The translations under genes were made by a program, and so were the position numbers. Shown here in pieces: positions 17,493 to 27,629 of a stretch of DNA of 64,000 nucleotides. This DNA is from Metabacillus rhizolycopersici (GTDB lineage: Bacteria > Bacillota > Bacilli > Bacillales > Bacillaceae), in NCBI RefSeq assembly GCF_020075705.1, contig NZ_JAIQUM010000001.1, positions 62,001 through 126,000 on the forward strand. The letters are read 5' to 3'. The number at the start of each line of letters is the position of its first letter. Position 1 is the first letter of the stretch. Below the pieces are notes generated by a model that saw only the letters and a program-made list of their open reading frames with translations, searched no databases and was not told the DNA's origin.

Positions 17493-19357
17493 TATGCTCT
17501 CCCTCCTTTATCTTCATCAATTAAGTCTTCTTTATGAATATGATATCCATGATCATCAAGTATAGAACGGAAGAACATGGCACCGAATGTGATAAGGAAA
17601 CCTACAATAATAACCGGTAATCCCCATCCATAATCTTCACGGTACATTAATCCAAACACAGCGATAAATAATCCAAGAGACACAATGAACGGTAAGATAG
17701 AACCATTAGGCATATGAATATCAGCAAGTGGTTCTGCTGGTGTCATTTCTTTCTTACCTTCCATTTTTTCAATCCATAATGGATCTAATCCACGAATTAG
17801 TGGAGTTTGTTTAAAGTTGTATTCTGGTGGTGGTGATGAAATTGCCCACTCAAGTGTACGACCATCACCCCATGGATCTGTCCCAACTTTTTCCCCTTTA
17901 ATTGATGTATAGATAATATTAATAAGTAAAACAATTGTCCCTGCTGCCATCAAGAAAGCACCGATCGAACTAATAAAGTTACTTGTATCAAAACCTTGCC
18001 CTGGCAGATATGTAAATACACGACGAGGCAAACCGTTTAAGCCAATGAAATGCTGAATAAAGAACGTTAGATGGAATCCGATGAAGAAAAGAACAAATGT
18101 TATTTTATTCATTACTTCATCCAACATTTTTCCAAACATTGTTGGCCACCAGTATATTGAACCTGCCAGTATTCCAAATACTACACCACCAATAATAACA
18201 TAATGGAAGTGAGCGACAACGAAATACGTGTCATGAAACTGATAATCAGCTGGCGCTGCGGCTAATTGAACTCCTGTTACCCCACCCATAACAAAGGATG
18301 GTATAAAGGAAACAGCCCAAATCATTGGAGATGTAAATTTAATTGAACCGCCCCAAATCGTAAATAGCCAGTTAAAAACTTTAATACCAGTTGGTACTGC
18401 AATTGCCATTGTCGCAACCGCAAAGATTGCGTTTGCAATCGGCCCTAAACCAGTTGTAAACATATGGTGGGCCCAAACCATGAAGCCTAAAAATCCAATT
18501 AATACTGTCGCAAATACCATAGAGGAGTATCCGAAAAGACGCTTCCTTGCAAATACAGGTATAATTTCTGAAAATACCCCGAACGCAGGTAAGATTAAAA
18601 TATAAACCTCAGGATGTCCGAAAATCCAGAATAAATGTTCATAAATAACCGTGTTACCACCTAAAGCAGGATCAAAAAATGCAGTACCGAATAATCGGTC
18701 AAACATTAGTAACGCCAAACCTACTGTTAATGCTGGAAATGCAAATAAAATAAGTGCAGATGCTACAAATGTAGTCCATGTAAATAATGGCATACGCATG
18801 TAAGTCATTCCAGGTGCACGCATATTGATAATTGTCGCAAGAAAATTAATCCCGGCAATTAACGTACCTAAACCCGATACTTGTAGTCCTAATATATAAA
18901 AATCCACTCCATGACCAGGTGATTCTACCGCTAAAGATGCATATGAAGTCCAACCTGCGTCTGGTGCCCCACCTAAAAACCAACTTAAGTTTAAGAATAC
19001 GCCTCCAAAGAAGAATAACCAAAAACCCAAGGAGTTTAAAAACGGAAATGAAACGTCACGAGCTCCAATTTGCAATGGTACTACAGCGTTCATTAATGCG
19101 AATAATAACGGCATTGCTGCTAGGAAAATCATCGTTGTTCCATGCATTGTCATTACTTCGTTGTAAAAACCGGCAGTTACAAAGTCATTATTCGGTATAG
19201 CTAACTGAATACGGATTATTAAAGCTTCCAATCCACCAAGAAGGAAGAAGAAGCCACCGGCTATCAGGTAAAGGATGGCGATTTTCTTATGGTCAACTGT
19301 CGTTAAATAGTCCCAAATTACCGCACCGGCCCCTTTTTTCTGAGTTAACGTACTCAC
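17492..19357 (-). CDS. ctaD: caa3 cytochrome c oxidase subunit I
   Basis: 621 residues, heme-copper oxidase catalytic subunit. Ligand motifs are visible: MTMHGTTM (low-spin heme His), HPEVY with the Tyr of the cross-linked His-Tyr, WAHHMFTTG (CuB histidines) and HFHYVIIGG (heme a3/a His). It reduces O2 to water and pumps protons in the cytoplasmic membrane. The extra C-terminal membrane segments are typical of Bacillus CtaD. GTG start at 19357 with GGGAGG 7 bases upstream. Confidence 0.97.
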   Translation of the reverse strand: MSTLTQKKGAGAVIWDYLTTVDHKKIAILYLIAGGFFFLLGGLEALIIRIQLAIPNNDFVTAGFYNEVMTMHGTTMIFLAAMPLLFALMNAVVPLQIGARDVSFPFLNSLGFWLFFFGGVFLNLSWFLGGAPDAGWTSYASLAVESPGHGVDFYILGLQVSGLGTLIAGINFLATIINMRAPGMTYMRMPLFTWTTFVASALILFAFPALTVGLALLMFDRLFGTAFFDPALGGNTVIYEHLFWIFGHPEVYILILPAFGVFSEIIPVFARKRLFGYSSMVFATVLIGFLGFMVWAHHMFTTGLGPIANAIFAVATMAIAVPTGIKVFNWLFTIWGGSIKFTSPMIWAVSFIPSFVMGGVTGVQLAAAPADYQFHDTYFVVAHFHYVIIGGVVFGILAGSIYWWPTMFGKMLDEVMNKITFVLFFIGFHLTFFIQHFIGLNGLPRRVFTYLPGQGFDTSNFISSIGAFLMAAGTIVLLINIIYTSIKGEKVGTDPWGDGRTLEWAISSPPPEYNFKQTPLIRGLDPLWIEKMEGKKEMTPAEPLADIHMPNGSILPFIVSLGLFIAVFGLMYREDYGWGLPVIIVGFLITFGAMFFRSILDDHGYHIHKEDLIDEDKGGRA

Positions 19358-19393
19358 AGTGTTACCTCCCTTTTCATTTCGATCATATATTAT

Positions 19394-20479
19394 TTACTTG
19401 TTTGAGACTTTTAGTTCCATTAAGTATTCTGTTAGAGCGTCTAACTCTTGATCAGATAGTTTTGGATATGTTCCAGTCATCTTGTTTCCTGGCTTGAGTG
19501 TTTCAGGATCATTTAACCAAGCACGAACATTCTCCTCATTATGCTCAAGAATCCCTGCAACACGTGCGCGTTCTCCGAATGTAGCTAAGTTAGGAGCAGT
19601 TCTTGCTGCAGCAGGTCTCTCATCTGTTGGAGACACAGCGTGACAGGCGATACATCCCTTTTCCTCGAATAGTTGCTCACCTTGCTTTGCTACATCAGAC
19701 GTAGCCACTACCTTTGCGCCTTCCATATCCGAGATCCATTGGTCAAATTCAGCTCGTGGAAGCGGTTTTACTTTAAAGTCCATTAAACCATGTGACGGAC
19801 CACATAGCTCGGCACATTTCCCATAGAAATATCCAGTAGGATCAACCTGATCCATTCTATCGGAGTCAAATTCCAACCACATTTTGTTCACATTCTCAGT
19901 GTTTGTATCCATTTTACCGCCAATGGCTGGAATCCAAAATGAGTGTTTTACATCAGAGGAAATTAAGTTAAAGTATACTTTTTCATCTGTTGGAACAATT
20001 AGATCTTGGCTTGTTACAATTCCATAGTCTGGATATTCAAATTCCCACCAATAAAGATTTGCTTTTACATTAACGACGATTGCCTCTTCTGGTTTACGGT
20101 TTTCATCTTCAATTGCATCCACTTCAGCAAGTTTGAATGTTGCCGTTACAACCGGAACTGTTAAAACAATCAGTAAAAGAATAGGAATAACTGTCCAGAT
20201 GATTTCTAGCTTATGATTCCCTTCAACTTGTACAGGAATATTGTTTTCTTCACCTTTACGTCGACGAAACCTAAGGACAACATAAATGAAGATTACTACT
20301 ACGACTGCAATGACTACAACCATGATGAGAGTACTTAATACCATCAAGTCATACTGAATATCCGCTACTTCACCCGCTGGCTGCAACGTGGAAAGAAACG
20401 GTTCACCACAGCCGGCTAAGACAAGCGTCAATACTGCTAATAATGGAATTAGACGCCATTTCGTCAGCCTTTTTCTCAT
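19394..20479 (-). CDS. ctaC: caa3 cytochrome c oxidase subunit II with fused cytochrome c
   Basis: 361 residues: lipoprotein signal (lipobox LAGC), two membrane helices, the cupredoxin domain with the CuA motif CAELCGPSHGLMDF, then a C-terminal cytochrome c domain with CIACH and an axial-Met candidate (GNKMTGTYP). The fused heme c domain identifies the oxidase as caa3 type, taking electrons from cytochrome c. ATG 20479. It lies 36 bases upstream of ctaD and 98 bases after ctaB. Confidence 0.97.
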   Translation of the reverse strand: MRKRLTKWRLIPLLAVLTLVLAGCGEPFLSTLQPAGEVADIQYDLMVLSTLIMVVVIAVVVVIFIYVVLRFRRRKGEENNIPVQVEGNHKLEIIWTVIPILLLIVLTVPVVTATFKLAEVDAIEDENRKPEEAIVVNVKANLYWWEFEYPDYGIVTSQDLIVPTDEKVYFNLISSDVKHSFWIPAIGGKMDTNTENVNKMWLEFDSDRMDQVDPTGYFYGKCAELCGPSHGLMDFKVKPLPRAEFDQWISDMEGAKVVATSDVAKQGEQLFEEKGCIACHAVSPTDERPAAARTAPNLATFGERARVAGILEHNEENVRAWLNDPETLKPGNKMTGTYPKLSDQELDALTEYLMELKVSNK

Positions 20480-20577
20480 AGCTCAATCAAACCCCTCTTT
20501 CATTAATTTAAATTCCCAAAAATAATTCATTCAGGGACCATTTATAAATAAATTCTTTTTAAGAAAGAATTTCAATA

Positions 20578-21507
20578 TTAAACAATGGTAAAAAGCACCA
20601 TTGAAACAAATAAGATTGTTAGGTAGTTAATAGAGTAAACGAACATTTTGGTTGCCCATTTCATTTCTATATCTTTATTTCTAAAACCTTTAACTCCAAT
20701 TGCAATCCAACCAATATTTAAAGCGGTTGCTAAAACAAGAAAGCCAATTCCTAATTCATATAAATAAAATGGTAGTGGAAGTAAGCAAATAATCCATACC
20801 ATTATTTGTCGCTTCGTCACTTCAAATCCATGTACAACTGGAAGCATCGGGATGTTTGCTGCACGATATTCTTTGGTTCTTCGCATAGCAAGTGCTAAAA
20901 AATGTGGCGGCTGCCAGATAAACATTATTAAAAACAAAACCCATGCTATTACATTTAAATTAGCATCAATAGCCGCCCAACCAATCAGGGGTGGAACAGC
21001 ACCAGAGATACTTCCAATTATCGTATTAAGCGTATACAGCCGCTTTGACCACATTGTATATAACAAGACATATGTAATGACTCCAACAAGTGATATTATA
21101 GTAGCCGTTACCGTTGTCATCAGCATACAAACAAAGCCGATTATTAGTAGAAAAAGGCCTATCCATAATGCTTGAAGCGGATTCATTTTTCCAGTAACGG
21201 TCGGTCTTTCCTTTGTCCTTTCCATCAAATGATCAATATCCCGGTCATAATAGTTATTAATAGCACAGGACCCAGCAATGATGAAAGATGACCCAATAAC
21301 TGTAAATAAGACAATATCTATATTAGCAAAAAAACCTTTCCCATTAAAATATAAAGCTAACCATATACCAGTGAATGTTGTAATTGCATTCGAATTAACT
21401 ATACCTACTTTAATAAGGGCTAGGAAATCCTTCCAAAACGATGTTTCACGTTTTTTTTCTTGCCGCTGTTTCATTGTGGCCTCATTCAAAACCTTTGAAT
21501 TTGCCAA
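20578..21507 (-). CDS. ctaB: Protoheme IX farnesyltransferase (heme O synthase)
   Basis: 309 residues, UbiA prenyltransferase superfamily with about nine membrane segments. The Asp-rich motif [14 protein letters not shown] binds the farnesyl diphosphate Mg ions. It converts heme B to heme O, the precursor of heme A for caa3 oxidase. TTG start at 21507 with AAGGAGG 7 bases upstream. First gene of the cta operon. ctaA (heme A synthase), normally divergent from ctaB, is not here. Confidence 0.96.
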   Translation of the reverse strand: MANSKVLNEATMKQRQEKKRETSFWKDFLALIKVGIVNSNAITTFTGIWLALYFNGKGFFANIDIVLFTVIGSSFIIAGSCAINNYYDRDIDHLMERTKERPTVTGKMNPLQALWIGLFLLIIGFVCMLMTTVTATIISLVGVITYVLLYTMWSKRLYTLNTIIGSISGAVPPLIGWAAIDANLNVIAWVLFLIMFIWQPPHFLALAMRRTKEYRAANIPMLPVVHGFEVTKRQIMVWIICLLPLPFYLYELGIGFLVLATALNIGWIAIGVKGFRNKDIEMKWATKMFVYSINYLTILFVSMVLFTIV

Positions 21508-21775
21508 TTTCTTACCTCCTTAACATACAATCATTCTATAGAAATGATTAATAAGCTGTGTCAAGATAAAATTTAGTAGATTAGAGAAAAATTTTATATG
21601 TTAAGTACATATAAATAAACCAATCTAATTTAATTACAATGAAAAAATATGTTTGCGGTTCCATCCCGCTATTTTTCTATATCCTATGATACTAAAGAAA
21701 TGTTAAATAAAAAACAATCTTCTTAAAATTAACTCACAATTCCCAATTTATATGTGAACAAATCGTGAAATTTTC

Positions 21776-21793
21776 TTGTCAAAATTATGACAA
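21776..21793. promoter_or_regulatory. Perfect inverted repeat upstream of ctaB
   Basis: TTGTCA, six-base spacer AAATTA, TGACAA. It lies about 270 bases upstream of ctaB in an otherwise gene-free AT-rich region, so a regulator site for the cta operon is possible. The rest of 21508-21920 shows no ORF of note. Confidence 0.35.
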
Positions 21794-21923
21794 ATAAACG
21801 ATATTCATTCAAGTATTATTATTCCAATCTTTTCTATTTTAACATAAACTTACTATTAATTCTTTGGAAAATCATTTTTAAATGAAAATTGCTCCACTAT
21901 TCCTTTTTTATTTTCAGCCAGCA

Positions 21924-22056
21924 TCTTAAACAGCCTCGGACAAATAAGACACTTTTGAATAGATGGTGTTTCTACCTTCTGTTCAAGAGCGTCTAGGACC
22001 TGGAACTGGATGTCGTGCGCTTATCCACAGTACAAGAATTTTATAGTTTCCTAAGC
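21924..22056 (+). repeat. Dispersed repeat family A, copy 7 (diverged head, DnaA box)
   Basis: Head largely lost; CAGCCTCGGACAAATAAGAC is retained. The inner stem has changed (ACTTTTGAATAGA with TCTGTTCAAGAG). The tail is perfect, with TTATCCACA at 22021-22029. It abuts the pycA terminator. Confidence 0.8.
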
Positions 22057-22063
22057 GACGATG

Positions 22064-22095
22064 AAAAAGGACTGACAATTGTTGTCAGTCCTTTT
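22064..22095 (-). terminator. Intrinsic terminator of pycA
   Basis: AAAAGGACTGACAA pairs with TTGTCAGTCCTTTT around a three-base loop, four bases after the pycA stop. Confidence 0.85.
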
Positions 22096-22099
22096 CTAG

Positions 22100-25000
22100 T
22101 TATTCTTTCCCCACTTCTATTAATAAATCACCTGTTTGAATTCCTTCTCCATCAGAAACGTGGATCCCTTTTACGACACCAGCAAACGGTGCTTGAACAG
22201 TTGTTTCCATTTTCATCGCTTCTGTAATAATGAGGTGATCACCTTTATTTACTTTCTCGCCTTTTTCGACAAGAACTTTAATGACAGTTCCTGGCATTGA
22301 CGCACCAATTTGTTCTTCATTAGCATGATCCGCTTTTACCTTTGTCACAACCGTAGATTTAATATTTTCATCCTTGATAACAACTTCACGTGGTTGTCCA
22401 TTTAGTTCAAAATAAATAATACGTGTGCCATCGGCTTGAGGCTCACCAATTGAAACTAGTTTAACAATTAGCGTTTTCCCTTGTTCAATTTCCACCTCAA
22501 TTTCTTCACCTAACCTCATTCCATATAAGAATGTTGGTGTATCCAAGACAGATATATCACCGTATGCTTCCCGCGTCTTAATATACTCAGAGAATACCTT
22601 CGGATAAAGTGCATTTGCTATTGCTTCAAAGCTTGTTATCGGTCTTCCTAAACTATGGTAAAGTTCATCTCTCATAGCTGTGAATTGAACAGGCTCAAGT
22701 CGCTCTCCTGGACGATCCGTAAATGGTGTACGACCTTTTAAGATGATTCGCTGTAATTCTCTCGGGAATCCACCGTGTGGTTGACCTAAATATCCTTCAA
22801 ACAGCTCAATAACGGAATCAGGAAAATCCAACGCTTCTCCCCTTTCAAAAATATCATCTTCATTTAACTTATTTTGCACCATAAATAATGCCATATCACC
22901 TACGACTTTTGAGGAAGGCGTAACCTTTACAATATCCCCAAATAGATCATTAACACGACGGTACATCTCTTTTACTTCATCCCATTGATCCCCAAGTCCA
23001 ACTGCTTTAGCTTGTTGTTGAAGGTTACTATATTGTCCTCCAGGCATTTCATGCATGTAAATTTCAGAGTGTGGTGCATTCATACCACTTTCAAAATCAG
23101 CATAATACTTACGAACACCTTCCCAATATTGAGACAATTTTTCGTACGAATGGATATCGATATTTGGTTGGCGGTCATTACCTTCTAATGCATGATAAAG
23201 TGAGTTTGCACTTGGCTGTGATGTTAAGCCAGCCATTGAACTAACTGCCACATCCACTATATCAACACCTGCTTCAATAGCTTTAGCATAAGTGAAAATC
23301 CCATTTCCACTTGTATCATGTGTATGCAGATGGATCGGAATATCAACCGCTTCTTTTAATGTTGAAATTAAGTTATAAGCAGCTTGTGGCTTTAACAACC
23401 CTGCCATATCTTTAATAGCCAATATATGGGCCCCAGATTGTTCAAGTTCTTTTGCTAAATCCTTATAGTAATCGAGATTATATTTTTGCCTAGATGGATC
23501 TAGAATGTCACCTGTATAGCAAATCGCAGCCTCTGCAATTTTTCCAGTATCACGAACCGCATCAATGGCTAACGTCATTCCTTTTACCCAGTTAAGACTA
23601 TCGAAGATTCTAAAGACATCGATGCCGGCATGTGCGGACTTTTCAACGAATTCTTTAATCACATTATCCGGATAATTCTTATAGCCGACAGCATTTGAAG
23701 CACGCAGTAGCATTTGTAAAAGCACATTAGGAGCCTTCTCACGAATCGTTAAGAGTCGTTCCCACGGATCTTCTTTTAAGAAGCGGTAAGCAACATCGAA
23801 GGTAGCTCCGCCCCACATTTCTAATGAGAAAAGATCTGGAACCAATCGCGCTGTCGGTTCAGCGATTTGTACGATGTCTGTCTTACGGACACGTGTAGCA
23901 AGCAACGATTGATGCGCATCTCTAAATGTCGTATCAGTTAATAAAACTTGCTTTTGATCCTTAATCCAGTTAACAAGCCCTGTTGCACCGTGCTGATCCA
24001 AAACTTGCTTTGTTCCACTTGGCATTTCATCAGAATATTTTATTTTAGGAATAACAGGTTTATCAAAAACGGGTTTTTTCTTTTCTCCAATCCCAGGAAA
24101 ACCATTTACAGTCACATTCCCTATATATGTAAGCATTTTTGTGCCACGATCCTTACGTTTTGGGAAGACAAACAGTTCAGGTGTTGAATCAATAAATGAT
24201 GTGTTATATTCTCCAGATAAAAAGTCTTTATGTTTAACGACATTTTCCAAAAATGGAATATTTGTTTTAATTCCACGAATTCTGAATTCCCTTAAATTTC
24301 TGAGCATTTTAGATGCAGCTTGTTCAAATGTTAAAGCTTGAGTTGAAAGCTTCACTAATAATGAATCATAGTGTGGTGTAATTACTGCACCTTGAAAACC
24401 GTTCCCAGCGTCTAAACGAACACCAAATCCACCACCTGACCGATAGGCCATAATCTTTCCTGTATCAGGCATAAAGTTATTAAGTGGATCCTCTGTCGTT
24501 ACACGGGATTGAATTGCATACCCATTCGTTCTAATTTGTTCTTGTGATTGAATCCCGATTTCCTTACTAGAAAGTAAATAACCTTGTGCAATTAATAATT
24601 GGGTTTGAACAATATCAATTCCTGTAATCATTTCAGTTATCGTATGTTCAACCTGTACACGCGGGTTTACTTCAATAAAATAAAATTGATCACCAGAAAC
24701 TAAAAATTCAACTGTTCCTGCATTCAAATATTTAACATTATCCATTAACTTAACAGCAGATTCACATATCTCTTTTCTTAACTCCTCTGTAAGTGACACA
24801 CTTGGAGCTACTTCTACAACTTTTTGATGACGTCTTTGGACCGAGCAATCCCGTTCATAAAGATGGACAACATTACCTTCATGATCCCCGAAAATTTGTA
24901 CCTCAATATGTTTTGGATTTTCAATGAATTTTTCTACGTACACCTCATCATTACCAAATGCAGCTTTAGCTTCAGACTTTGCACGTTCATATGCTTCTTT

Positions 25001-25546
25001 TAAACCAGACTCACTACGAACGATCCTCATTCCTCTTCCACCGCCACCTAATGAGGCTTTAATCATGAAGGGGTATCCAAAGTCTTCACCAAATCTCATC
25101 GCTTCATCGAGACTATGGACTGGCCCATCACTTCCGGGTATCACTGGAATATTTGCTAACTCTGCTTGAGTACGTGCCTTCACTTTATCACCAAACATGT
25201 CTAAATGCTTAGTTTCAGGACCAACAAAGATAAGTCCCTCTTCTTCACACCTTCTGGCAAAATGAATATTTTCTGATAAGAAGCCATATCCTGGATGGAT
25301 GGCATCAACTTGATTTTTTTTCGCAATTTCTATTATATTCTCTATATCTAAATAAGCATCGATCGGCTTTTTATTCTCACCTACAAGGTATGCCTCATCT
25401 GCTTTATATCGATGATATGATCCTGAATCCTCTTTTGAATAAATCGCAACTGTACGAATATTTAATTCGTTACAAGCCCGAAATACGCGTATTGCAATTT
25501 CTCCCCTGTTAGCAACTAAAAGTTTGTGAATCTTCCTTTCCATCAT
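22100..25546 (-). CDS. pycA: Pyruvate carboxylase
   Basis: 1148 residues, the full multidomain enzyme: biotin carboxylase (about 1-460, with ATP-grasp glycine loop GGGGRGMR and EVNPRVQVEHT), carboxyltransferase (about 530-830, DTTFRDAHQS metal site, HTHDTSG), PC tetramerisation domain and C-terminal biotinyl domain with the biotinylated lysine in EAMKMET. It carboxylates pyruvate to oxaloacetate, replenishing the TCA cycle; cytoplasmic tetramer. ATG 25546 follows AAGGGGG. Next to ftsW as in B. subtilis. No truncation. Confidence 0.98.
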   Translation of the reverse strand: MMERKIHKLLVANRGEIAIRVFRACNELNIRTVAIYSKEDSGSYHRYKADEAYLVGENKKPIDAYLDIENIIEIAKKNQVDAIHPGYGFLSENIHFARRCEEEGLIFVGPETKHLDMFGDKVKARTQAELANIPVIPGSDGPVHSLDEAMRFGEDFGYPFMIKASLGGGGRGMRIVRSESGLKEAYERAKSEAKAAFGNDEVYVEKFIENPKHIEVQIFGDHEGNVVHLYERDCSVQRRHQKVVEVAPSVSLTEELRKEICESAVKLMDNVKYLNAGTVEFLVSGDQFYFIEVNPRVQVEHTITEMITGIDIVQTQLLIAQGYLLSSKEIGIQSQEQIRTNGYAIQSRVTTEDPLNNFMPDTGKIMAYRSGGGFGVRLDAGNGFQGAVITPHYDSLLVKLSTQALTFEQAASKMLRNLREFRIRGIKTNIPFLENVVKHKDFLSGEYNTSFIDSTPELFVFPKRKDRGTKMLTYIGNVTVNGFPGIGEKKKPVFDKPVIPKIKYSDEMPSGTKQVLDQHGATGLVNWIKDQKQVLLTDTTFRDAHQSLLATRVRKTDIVQIAEPTARLVPDLFSLEMWGGATFDVAYRFLKEDPWERLLTIREKAPNVLLQMLLRASNAVGYKNYPDNVIKEFVEKSAHAGIDVFRIFDSLNWVKGMTLAIDAVRDTGKIAEAAICYTGDILDPSRQKYNLDYYKDLAKELEQSGAHILAIKDMAGLLKPQAAYNLISTLKEAVDIPIHLHTHDTSGNGIFTYAKAIEAGVDIVDVAVSSMAGLTSQPSANSLYHALEGNDRQPNIDIHSYEKLSQYWEGVRKYYADFESGMNAPHSEIYMHEMPGGQYSNLQQQAKAVGLGDQWDEVKEMYRRVNDLFGDIVKVTPSSKVVGDMALFMVQNKLNEDDIFERGEALDFPDSVIELFEGYLGQPHGGFPRELQRIILKGRTPFTDRPGERLEPVQFTAMRDELYHSLGRPITSFEAIANALYPKVFSEYIKTREAYGDISVLDTPTFLYGMRLGEEIEVEIEQGKTLIVKLVSIGEPQADGTRIIYFELNGQPREVVIKDENIKSTVVTKVKADHANEEQIGASMPGTVIKVLVEKGEKVNKGDHLIITEAMKMETTVQAPFAGVVKGIHVSDGEGIQTGDLLIEVGKE

Positions 25547-25633
25547 CTAAATCCCCCTTAATTGTCATGATTAAATTAGATATGAAAAAAGTATAACACA
25601 TTCAACAAAAACGCAACATAATTATTTTACTCT

Positions 25634-26857
25634 TTAACGCATTAAAGAATCGCGTTTTCCTTCCATTGGTCTCACTACTCCAGCATTCGATTTCTCTCGC
25701 TTAGATAGCTCTTGATAAGAATCTCGATAATTTGTGAACATCGAAATATTTACAAGCATCCCCATACAAATTAGTAATAAAAGGATGGACGAGCCTCCAT
25801 AGCTAACAAATGGTAATGGCACACCTGTTATTGGGATTAAGCCTGTTAAACCACCTAAATTTATCATTGCTTGAATAGCAATCATGCTCGAGATACCGAC
25901 AGCTAATAAAGTACCAAAAGGATCCTGACATTTACGTGCAATTGAAAAACCCTTTAGTACGATAAATGAAAGTAGAATTAATACAAACATCACACCGAAT
26001 ATCCCTAATTCTTCAGCAATCACTGCCATAATAAAATCTGTGTGCGATTCAGGTAAATAGCCGTATTTCTGAACACTTTGTCCTAAACCTAAGCCTGTAA
26101 GCCCCCCTGAACCAATTGCATAAAACGAATTAACAAGCTGCCAACCAGAATCAGCTTCATTGACAAATGGATCGGTAAAACCTGTAAAGCGACTTAGCCG
26201 CTCTTCACTAAAGATGCTATCACCTTTCCAAATGATAAATGGTATCATTGAGATTCCGAATACAATGACAAGTGAGATCAACTTACCAATCGTTTTTATC
26301 GCCATTCCAGAGCATAAAATCATACAGATAGCGATCAGCGCTATAATAAATGCTGTACCAAAATCCGGTTGAATGATCACAAAAAAACAAATTAGACCTG
26401 TAAAAATTAACGGTGGTAAAACCCCTCGACCAAACTCGTTTATATACGAATGTTTCTTATCATAAACGGCTGATAAATAAATAATCACACTAAGCTTTAC
26501 AAATTCACCTGGCTGTAGATTCATTCCTCCGAATCTGAGCCAACTTTTAGCATTTCCAGCTACAGTACCAATAAAGAATAACGAAGCCAATAATCCAAGT
26601 GATCCAAATACAATAATCTTCAAAATACCGCTATTTAGAAATGCACGATATGGAAAAATCATCATAACAACGAACGCAATACCACCAACTAGTAATGCTA
26701 TCTTTTGGCGCTGAAAAAAATAATCAGCATCTACTTCATAACGTGCAACAGCCGTTATCATACTAGAACTATAGACCATAATTAATCCAAATACGCACAA
26801 TAAAATCACAGCTAATATTAACGAATAATCATATGATTTTAGAATTTTTTTTATCAT
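25634..26857 (-). CDS. ftsW: FtsW, SEDS-family peptidoglycan glycosyltransferase of the divisome
   Basis: 407 residues, about ten membrane segments, SEDS family. Motifs include GNAKSWLRFGGMNLQPGEF and IPITGVPLPFVSYGGSS, the latter typical of FtsW/RodA. It polymerises septal glycan from lipid II with a partner class B PBP. ATG 26857 has AAGGAAGAG 6 bases upstream. A short basic cytoplasmic tail follows the last helix. It lies upstream of pycA on the same strand, as in B. subtilis. Confidence 0.95.
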   Translation of the reverse strand: MIKKILKSYDYSLILAVILLCVFGLIMVYSSSMITAVARYEVDADYFFQRQKIALLVGGIAFVVMMIFPYRAFLNSGILKIIVFGSLGLLASLFFIGTVAGNAKSWLRFGGMNLQPGEFVKLSVIIYLSAVYDKKHSYINEFGRGVLPPLIFTGLICFFVIIQPDFGTAFIIALIAICMILCSGMAIKTIGKLISLVIVFGISMIPFIIWKGDSIFSEERLSRFTGFTDPFVNEADSGWQLVNSFYAIGSGGLTGLGLGQSVQKYGYLPESHTDFIMAVIAEELGIFGVMFVLILLSFIVLKGFSIARKCQDPFGTLLAVGISSMIAIQAMINLGGLTGLIPITGVPLPFVSYGGSSILLLLICMGMLVNISMFTNYRDSYQELSKREKSNAGVVRPMEGKRDSLMR

Positions 26858-26903
26858 TTTTATCTCTTCCTTATCTTAACATGAGGTAATTCTATGCTGC
26901 TCT

Positions 26904-27050
26904 TTATTTTACTATAACTTCGCCTTCAAAATAGTAAAATCCTTTAAAATGGTTCTAAATAAGGATACGATTATTTTCACAATCAAAAATCCAACTTGTC
27001 ATCTCACTATTTAATTCAATTAAAGTTTCTTTTTCAAATGAATCCTCCAT
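26904..27050 (-). pseudogene. Possible small ORF interrupted by an in-frame TAG
   Basis: From ATG 27050 a 31-codon reading frame (MEDSFEKETLIELNSEM...) meets TAG at 26955-26957. The same frame then stays open for 16 more codons (NHFKGFYYFEGEVIVK) to TAA. Composition is protein-like on both sides of the stop. There is no good ribosome site and I do not recognise the product; it may be chance. Confidence 0.25.
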
Positions 27051-27085
27051 TCTCAAGGGAATGAAGCACATTAATCTACAGTAAT

Positions 27086-27125
27086 AAAAAAAACTCAAAC
27101 ATAATTACACTTAGTTTGAGTTTTG
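27086..27125 (-). terminator. Intrinsic terminator of ylaN
   Basis: AAAAACTCAAAC (27089-27100) pairs with GTTTGAGTTTT (27114-27124); a long T-run follows on the minus strand. Confidence 0.8.
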
Positions 27126-27130
27126 GTTAC

Positions 27131-27412
27131 TTATTTGGTTGTAAATGCATCAAGTAATGCAGACAACTCTCGCTCAAGTGAATCGAGCAATTCTTTTCCT
27201 TCACGAGCCTCTATTAATCCTAACCTTACAGCGAAGTCTATTTCTTTAGATAAGCCAAACATTTGTGTATCTAAAACATCTTCATAAAGAGGACATTGAG
27301 GCATCGTTAAATTGTCCATCTGGACTTTAATCAATTTCATGATCTTATCAGCATCTGCCTTTAGTACTGCAAGTGCTTTTTCACGATGATCAATAGCGAT
27401 ATCAGACGCCAA
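27131..27412 (-). CDS. ylaN: YlaN (UPF0358), iron-linked Fur-modulating protein
   Basis: 93 residues, all-helical YlaN/UPF0358 family ([17 protein letters not shown] start, [19 protein letters not shown]). In B. subtilis and S. aureus it is important for growth in low iron and is reported to bind Fe(II) and relieve Fur repression. TTG start at 27412 with GGAGGG 6 bases upstream. Monocistronic. Confidence 0.93.
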   Translation of the reverse strand: MASDIAIDHREKALAVLKADADKIMKLIKVQMDNLTMPQCPLYEDVLDTQMFGLSKEIDFAVRLGLIEAREGKELLDSLERELSALLDAFTTK

Positions 27413-27629
27413 CTTAATCCCTCCGTTTCCGAGCGATTACCCTATTATTACTATTTATATTAATGCCTAATCATTAAAATTGCAAGGACAAAGAGTGCAA
27501 ACCATTTCTTTCAATTAAAATCATTCATCATTCATCATTGATAAAGCTCATTTTCACACTATCTTTTTCCATATAATGTGACAAATTTTAGATAAAAGTT
27601 TATACTTGCGTTGTAGGAGAGTGAAAATT

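Noticed and set aside
22015..22227. 70-codon plus-strand ORF
   Set aside because: Starts in a family A tail and runs antisense into pycA.
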